DNA of 55,944 nt, from contig CAMWKB010000005.1 in assembly GCA_947174705.1 (NCBI GenBank), positions 1-55,944 of the forward strand. The letters are read 5' to 3'. The stretch comes from an uncultured Lachnospiraceae bacterium (lineage in GTDB: Bacteria > Bacillota > Clostridia > Lachnospirales > Lachnospiraceae). A program made the translations under genes and the position numbers. Below the pieces are notes generated by a model. The model worked only from the letters and a program-made list of their open reading frames with translations, was not told the origin of the DNA and searched no databases. Each line of letters starts with the position of its first letter. The stretch's first letter is position 1. Shown here piece by piece: positions 52,220 to 55,944 of this stretch.

Positions 52220-54751
52220 ATGTCTATTAGAATTACCGGAATGTACTCAGGACTGGATACAGAAAGTATTATTTCTGAGTTAGTATCTGCGCAGAGCGTT
52301 AAGAAGTCTAAGCTGGTAAAAGCCCAGACAAAACACAGCTGGAAGCAGGATGCGTGGAAGGCGCTTAATACTAAGATTTTTGATTTTTATACCAATACAC
52401 TTAGTAATATGCGTTATCAGTCTTCTTATATGAAGAAAACAACCAAGATTTCCAATCCTAACGCAATCAGTGTTGTTACAAGTGACAGCGCTGTTGATGG
52501 AGTAAGAAGCGTTAAAGTTAATCAGCTTGCTAAGGGTTCAAATCTTACAAGCGGCAGTCTTGTCAGGAAGGATAATGTTCATTTTTCGGGAGCGGCGTCC
52601 TTAGCACAGCTTCGTAAGTTCAGCGACCTTGACAATTCGGCAGAATTAACCGGAAGCTTCAGAGTAATGGGCGCCCAGGGGCAGTATTTGGATTTTAATG
52701 TAAATGAGAATACTACAATTAACGATGTAGTTGATATGATAAAGAGCACTGGTTTAAATGCCAATTTTGACCAGGAGAGTCAAAGAATTTTTATCGGCTC
52801 TAAGCAAACAGGTGCTGCAAATGACTTCACTATTGTGGCAAATGATGAGGGCGGCTTGAATGCGCTTGCTGCACTTGGATTGTTAACGACAAGCAGTTTA
52901 GCAAATGATGAGAATAGGACATGGGCTGCTTATCAGAATGCGGATGGCAGCTATACGGATGAATTCTATAAGAGTTTTGAGCAGGAAGTGAAAAAACGCG
53001 AGGATGCTCTTATAGATGCTAATAAGAAAATGTCAGATGAAAACGATAAGTTAAAAGAAACCAACGACACTCTGACAAGTAGAAATAATAAATATATGGA
53101 CTACCTTAAGTCTGTTGATAATGGCAATATTGGAACAGATTTTAAGAATAAGACCGGAATGACCATGTCTGACGCTTTGGAAAACCTGTATGGAGACGGC
53201 GGTTTATTTGATAAGCTGAAAGAAGCTCAGGAATCATATAATGCGGCATATGGTCCATTAAGTGAAGCATATAATAAGGCCAAAGAAGCATATGATGCGG
53301 TAAGTGATAAAGAAGATACTGATCAGGATAAGATAGATGCTAAAGCTGCTCTTGATGCTGCGCAGGCTGATCTTGATAAGGCTAAGGATGATCTTGATAA
53401 GGTTCGGACTTCCTATACTACAGCTCAAAAACAGATATCTGATTTTGTCCAGGATACAGTTTATGGATCAAGGGTTCAGAAAGAAGATGAAAACGGTCCG
53501 GTAGTAGATGATGACGGAAATCCTGTTTATACTGATGTCCGTAGTGGCGGACTTAAGAATGAGTATGATGAAGCTAAGGCTAATGGTACTCTTACACAGG
53601 ATATGCAGGATAAAGCAGATGCAATTAATAATCTGAATGATGCTTTAAGAACCATGGAAGAATACAAAGGCACTCTTTATTCCAATAACAATAAGATTGC
53701 ATCTAATGAAGCAGCAATAAAAGCCAATGAAGAGTATATGGCTGTATCTGAACCGGATGACGTTGACAATATGGCTATGGAGTCGTCGGGACTTAGAGAG
53801 AAAACCCTGACTGATTGCATGGCTAAGGTGGATGCTGCAAAGAAATCTCTTGAAGCTGCGGGTGAGATTGGTAAAGAAAGTACTTCTAATGTATATGCAA
53901 AGATGGCAACTGCCAGCAAGGTAGATGCACAGGATGCCATAATTACTATTGACGGTGCTGAGTTTACGTCAATGACCAATAATTTCAATGTAAACGGCAT
54001 GACAATTACAGCATTAGAGGAAACAGATAAGGAAATTACAATGACTACATCTATGGATACCGACGGTATCTATGATATGATTAAGAATTTCTTTACAGAG
54101 TATAATAAGCTTATCAATGAAATGGATTCTTTATACAATGCAGAATCTTCTAAGGGATATGAGCCGCTTACTTCAGAAGAGAAAGATTCTATGAGCGATG
54201 ATGAAATTGAGGAGTGGGAGAAGAAGATTAAAGATTCACTTCTTCGCAGGGACAGTACGTTAAGCTCGGTATCATTTTCTATGGTTTCAATACTGCTTGA
54301 AGGTGCAGAGGTAAACGGCAGGAAGATGTATTTGTCAGACTTTGGAATCAATACGCTTGGCTATTTTAAAGCGAAAGATAATGAGAGAAATGCATATCAT
54401 ATCGACGGGGATTCTGATGATGCCGATACCAAGGCTAATGATGATATATTGAAGAAGATGATTGCAAATGATCCGGATACGGTTATGAATTTCTTCACTA
54501 AGCTGTCTAACAATTTATATGATAATCTGACTAAGCAGATGGCATCTAACAAGCTTAGCAGTGCATTCACTGTTTATAATGATAAGCAGATGAAAGAAGA
54601 GTATAATGACTATAAGGATAAGATAACTAAAGAGGAAGAAAAACTGAATAAGATGATGGATAAATGGTACAAGAAGTTCTCCCAAATGGAAGTTGCAATG
54701 TCTAAACTGGAATCCAGAAGCAGTTCCCTTACAAGTATATTGGGAGGCTGA
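52220..54751 (+). CDS. fliD: Filament cap protein FliD with a long coiled-coil insertion
   Basis: The 843-residue protein is the filament cap. The N-terminal FliD_N (GMYSGLDTESIISELVSAQS) and the C-terminal FliD_C (YNDYKDKITKEEEKLNKMM, KKFSQMEVAMSKLES) are in place. Usual FliD is about 450-600 residues. Here residues about 255-520 are a Lys/Asp/Ala-rich coiled coil (EVKKREDALIDANKKMSDEN, LDKAKDDLDKVRTSYTTAQK). The extra domain probably projects from the cap. It is followed by fliS. Confidence 0.93.
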   Translation: MSIRITGMYSGLDTESIISELVSAQSVKKSKLVKAQTKHSWKQDAWKALNTKIFDFYTNTLSNMRYQSSYMKKTTKISNPNAISVVTSDSAVDGVRSVKVNQLAKGSNLTSGSLVRKDNVHFSGAASLAQLRKFSDLDNSAELTGSFRVMGAQGQYLDFNVNENTTINDVVDMIKSTGLNANFDQESQRIFIGSKQTGAANDFTIVANDEGGLNALAALGLLTTSSLANDENRTWAAYQNADGSYTDEFYKSFEQEVKKREDALIDANKKMSDENDKLKETNDTLTSRNNKYMDYLKSVDNGNIGTDFKNKTGMTMSDALENLYGDGGLFDKLKEAQESYNAAYGPLSEAYNKAKEAYDAVSDKEDTDQDKIDAKAALDAAQADLDKAKDDLDKVRTSYTTAQKQISDFVQDTVYGSRVQKEDENGPVVDDDGNPVYTDVRSGGLKNEYDEAKANGTLTQDMQDKADAINNLNDALRTMEEYKGTLYSNNNKIASNEAAIKANEEYMAVSEPDDVDNMAMESSGLREKTLTDCMAKVDAAKKSLEAAGEIGKESTSNVYAKMATASKVDAQDAIITIDGAEFTSMTNNFNVNGMTITALEETDKEITMTTSMDTDGIYDMIKNFFTEYNKLINEMDSLYNAESSKGYEPLTSEEKDSMSDDEIEEWEKKIKDSLLRRDSTLSSVSFSMVSILLEGAEVNGRKMYLSDFGINTLGYFKAKDNERNAYHIDGDSDDADTKANDDILKKMIANDPDTVMNFFTKLSNNLYDNLTKQMASNKLSSAFTVYNDKQMKEEYNDYKDKITKEEEKLNKMMDKWYKKFSQMEVAMSKLESRSSSLTSILGG

Positions 54752-54796
54752 TAAAGTACCGGATATGGTGTGTTAAGATCAAGGAGGAGAATGACT

Positions 54797-55174
54797 ATGC
54801 CAGCACGTAATCCCTTTGCAGAATATACAAATAATAAAATATTGACTGCTTCACCGGCAGAAGTGACGCTTATGTTATATGAGGGAGCCATTAAGTTTTG
54901 CAATATAGCCATTATTGCAATAGAGAATGGAGAAACAGAGAAAGCTCATGTTAATATCAAGAAAACACAGCGCATTATAGAAGAATTCAGGAATACGCTG
55001 AATCATGATTATGAGGTCTCAAAGGATTTTGACAAAATATATGTATATCTGCTTAAAAGGCTGTTAGAAGCCAATATTAAGAAGGATAAATCCATATTGG
55101 AAGAGGTCAATATGCATCTCAGAAGTGTCAGGGATACATGGAAAGAGGTTATGAAACGCTGCAGAGAGGCGTAG
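54797..55174 (+). CDS. fliS: Flagellin export chaperone FliS
   Basis: The 125-residue helical protein matches FliS (NPFAEYTNNKILTASPAEVT, LMLYEGAIKFCNIAI, LKRLLEANIKKDKSILEEV). It binds flagellin in the cytosol before export. The ATG at 54797 is seven bases after aaggagga. The ATG at 54791 is too close. It ends 11 bases before the next chaperone-like gene. Confidence 0.94.
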   Translation: MPARNPFAEYTNNKILTASPAEVTLMLYEGAIKFCNIAIIAIENGETEKAHVNIKKTQRIIEEFRNTLNHDYEVSKDFDKIYVYLLKRLLEANIKKDKSILEEVNMHLRSVRDTWKEVMKRCREA

Positions 55175-55185
55175 AGAGGGCGGGT

Positions 55186-55662
55186 ATGAGTCAGAATATT
55201 GCACAAATATTATTACAGAGCCTTGAGAAGAAAAATCAGGTACTTGATGATATCATCACACAAAATGAAATACAGGAAGATATCCTGAAACAGGATGATC
55301 TGGACATAGATGCTTTGGACGCTTCTGTGGAAAAGATTGGCGCTCTGATTGAAGAATTAGAAAAGCTTGATGACGGCTTTGAAGTGGTGTATGATAAGGT
55401 CCGCACAGAAATTGTAGGGAATAAATCCATGTATCAGATTGAAATAACGAAGATGCAGGATAATATTCAGCAGATTACAGATAAAGTCGTAAAGATTAAT
55501 GCAGCTAAGATGCGTAATCAGATGCGCGCAGACCATCATTTTAAGCAGAAGACCCAGAAAATCAAAAATTCTATGTCTAAAGTTAAGGGTGCGAGGAGTT
55601 ACTATGACAGCATGAATAATCTCAGTCATGTTGCGCCACAGTTTTACGACAGTAAGAAATGA
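55186..55662 (+). CDS. FliT/FlgN-like helical protein
   Basis: The 158-residue protein is nearly all helix, with several long heptad stretches (LLQSLEKKNQVLDDIITQNE, VEKIGALIEELEKLDDG, NIQQITDKVVKINAAKM) and a basic tail. Its position after fliS and its helical layout suggest a flagellar export chaperone, most likely FliT-like. Sequence identity to known FliT is not evident to me. ATG 55186 follows a gagagggcggg ribosome binding site. Confidence 0.7.
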   Translation: MSQNIAQILLQSLEKKNQVLDDIITQNEIQEDILKQDDLDIDALDASVEKIGALIEELEKLDDGFEVVYDKVRTEIVGNKSMYQIEITKMQDNIQQITDKVVKINAAKMRNQMRADHHFKQKTQKIKNSMSKVKGARSYYDSMNNLSHVAPQFYDSKK

Positions 55663-55696
55663 TTAAAAAAATTGTCAAAAAAATTTAAAATAACCC

Positions 55697-55723
55697 TAAA
55701 GTAAATCAGATTCGCACCGATAT
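55697..55723 (+). promoter_or_regulatory. Sigma-28 promoter of the flagellin gene
   Basis: TAAA (55697-55700), a 15-base spacer and ACCGATAT (55716-55723) match sigma-28. The extended TAACCCTAAAGT is the same as in the flgM promoter. It leaves a long leader of about 130 bases. Confidence 0.9.
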
Positions 55724-55762
55724 ATATTACAAGTAAAGCAAGTTAATTACTTACTTAACAAT

Positions 55763-55810
55763 AGTTACTTCAGTAACTTCAGTAATGGAACCGAAGGCAG
55801 GAACCATTAC
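55763..55810 (+). promoter_or_regulatory. Two stem-loops in the flagellin mRNA leader
   Basis: A 6-bp stem (agttac/gtaact, 55763-55778) and a 7-bp stem (gtaatgg 55782-55788, ccattac 55804-55810, loop with AGGCAGGAA) lie upstream of the CsrA hairpin. They probably stabilise the mRNA or help set its fold. Confidence 0.5.
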
Positions 55811-55823
55811 AAACAAAAATAAG

Positions 55824-55837
55824 CGGCAAGGATGCCG
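55824..55837 (+). promoter_or_regulatory. CsrA-binding hairpin in the flagellin leader
   Basis: A perfect 5-bp stem cggca / tgccg holds the loop AGGA, the classical CsrA site with GGA in the loop. A second GGA is in the ribosome binding site aaggagg at 55848-55854, about 16 bases further on. CsrA can therefore bridge both, as known for flagellin mRNA in Bacillus. Confidence 0.8.
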
Positions 55838-55862
55838 TATCAAATTCAAGGAGGAATATAAT

Positions 55863-55944
55863 ATGGTAGTACAACACAATCTTACAGCAATGAACTCTAA
55901 CAGAATGCTTGGTGTTACAACAAGCGCACAGGCAAAATCAACAG
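55863..55944 (+). CDS. fliC: Flagellin, N-terminal end (cut by the window)
   Basis: The first 27 codons give MVVQHNLTAMNSNRMLGVTT, the conserved flagellin D0 start. The gene runs out of the window. It has its own sigma-28 promoter, a CsrA-controlled leader and an aaggagg ribosome binding site, and is encoded next to its chaperone (fliS), cap (fliD) and regulators. Confidence 0.92.
   Translation, partial: MVVQHNLTAMNSNRMLGVTTSAQAKST

Overview
The window looks like the chromosome of a motile, butyrate-producing Lachnospiraceae (Roseburia/Agathobacter/Butyrivibrio-like Firmicute). The evidence is a complete thl-crt-hbd-bcd-etfB-etfA cluster, a Firmicutes flagellar late-gene cluster with FliW-CsrA, strong AGGAGG-type ribosome binding sites, and sigma-28 promoters of the CCCTAAA-N15-CCGATA type. 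I cannot assign a species. No rRNA, tRNA, CRISPR array, insertion sequence or reverse transcriptase was seen.

Region 1 (1 to about 20.5 kb) is the late half of a siphovirus-type prophage, all on the + strand. It holds an AT-rich putative nuclease, HNH endonuclease, small and large terminase, portal, prohead protease, HK97-fold capsid, head-tail joining proteins, major tail protein, tail assembly chaperone (with a likely -1 frame partner), tape measure, distal tail protein, Gp37-like tail protein, two baseplate/fibre proteins, a YadA-like repeat fibre with a self-cleaving Peptidase_G2 end, a four-gene membrane/holin cassette, an endolysin, and a two-TM accessory gene. Integrase, repressor and early genes lie outside the window to the left. 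The right prophage edge falls inside an M23 peptidase gene, of which only the 3' part remains (20512-20976).

Region 2 (21-36 kb) is host metabolism. It contains a chemoreceptor; the six-gene operon from acetyl-CoA to butyryl-CoA with its electron-transfer flavoprotein; a YbaK-type deacylase; an MtnA-type isomerase next to a class II aldolase (a likely salvage route for 5-methylthioribose or 5-deoxyribose phosphate); a GH2 beta-galactosidase; a pyridoxal-kinase-like protein; and a small TIGR04076-like protein. Two minus-strand genes follow: a metallophosphoesterase and a DUF4474 membrane-anchored protein.

Region 3 (38-40.8 kb) encodes a three-gene signalling set: a soluble hybrid histidine kinase, a LytS/YehU-type histidine kinase, and a response regulator with a SARP-like output domain. 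It sits directly upstream of the flagellar genes.

Region 4 (40.8 kb to end) is a flagellar late-gene block. A sigma-28 promoter starts flgM-flgN-flgK1-flgK2-flgL-fliW-csrA. Three glycosyltransferase genes (one GT2, two CgeB-like paralogs) follow and probably act in flagellin glycosylation. A second sigma-28 promoter drives flaG-fliD-fliS-fliT-like, and a third drives flagellin, whose long leader carries a textbook CsrA-binding hairpin. FlgM (anti-sigma-28), CsrA (flagellin translation repressor) and FliW (CsrA antagonist) therefore sit together with their targets.
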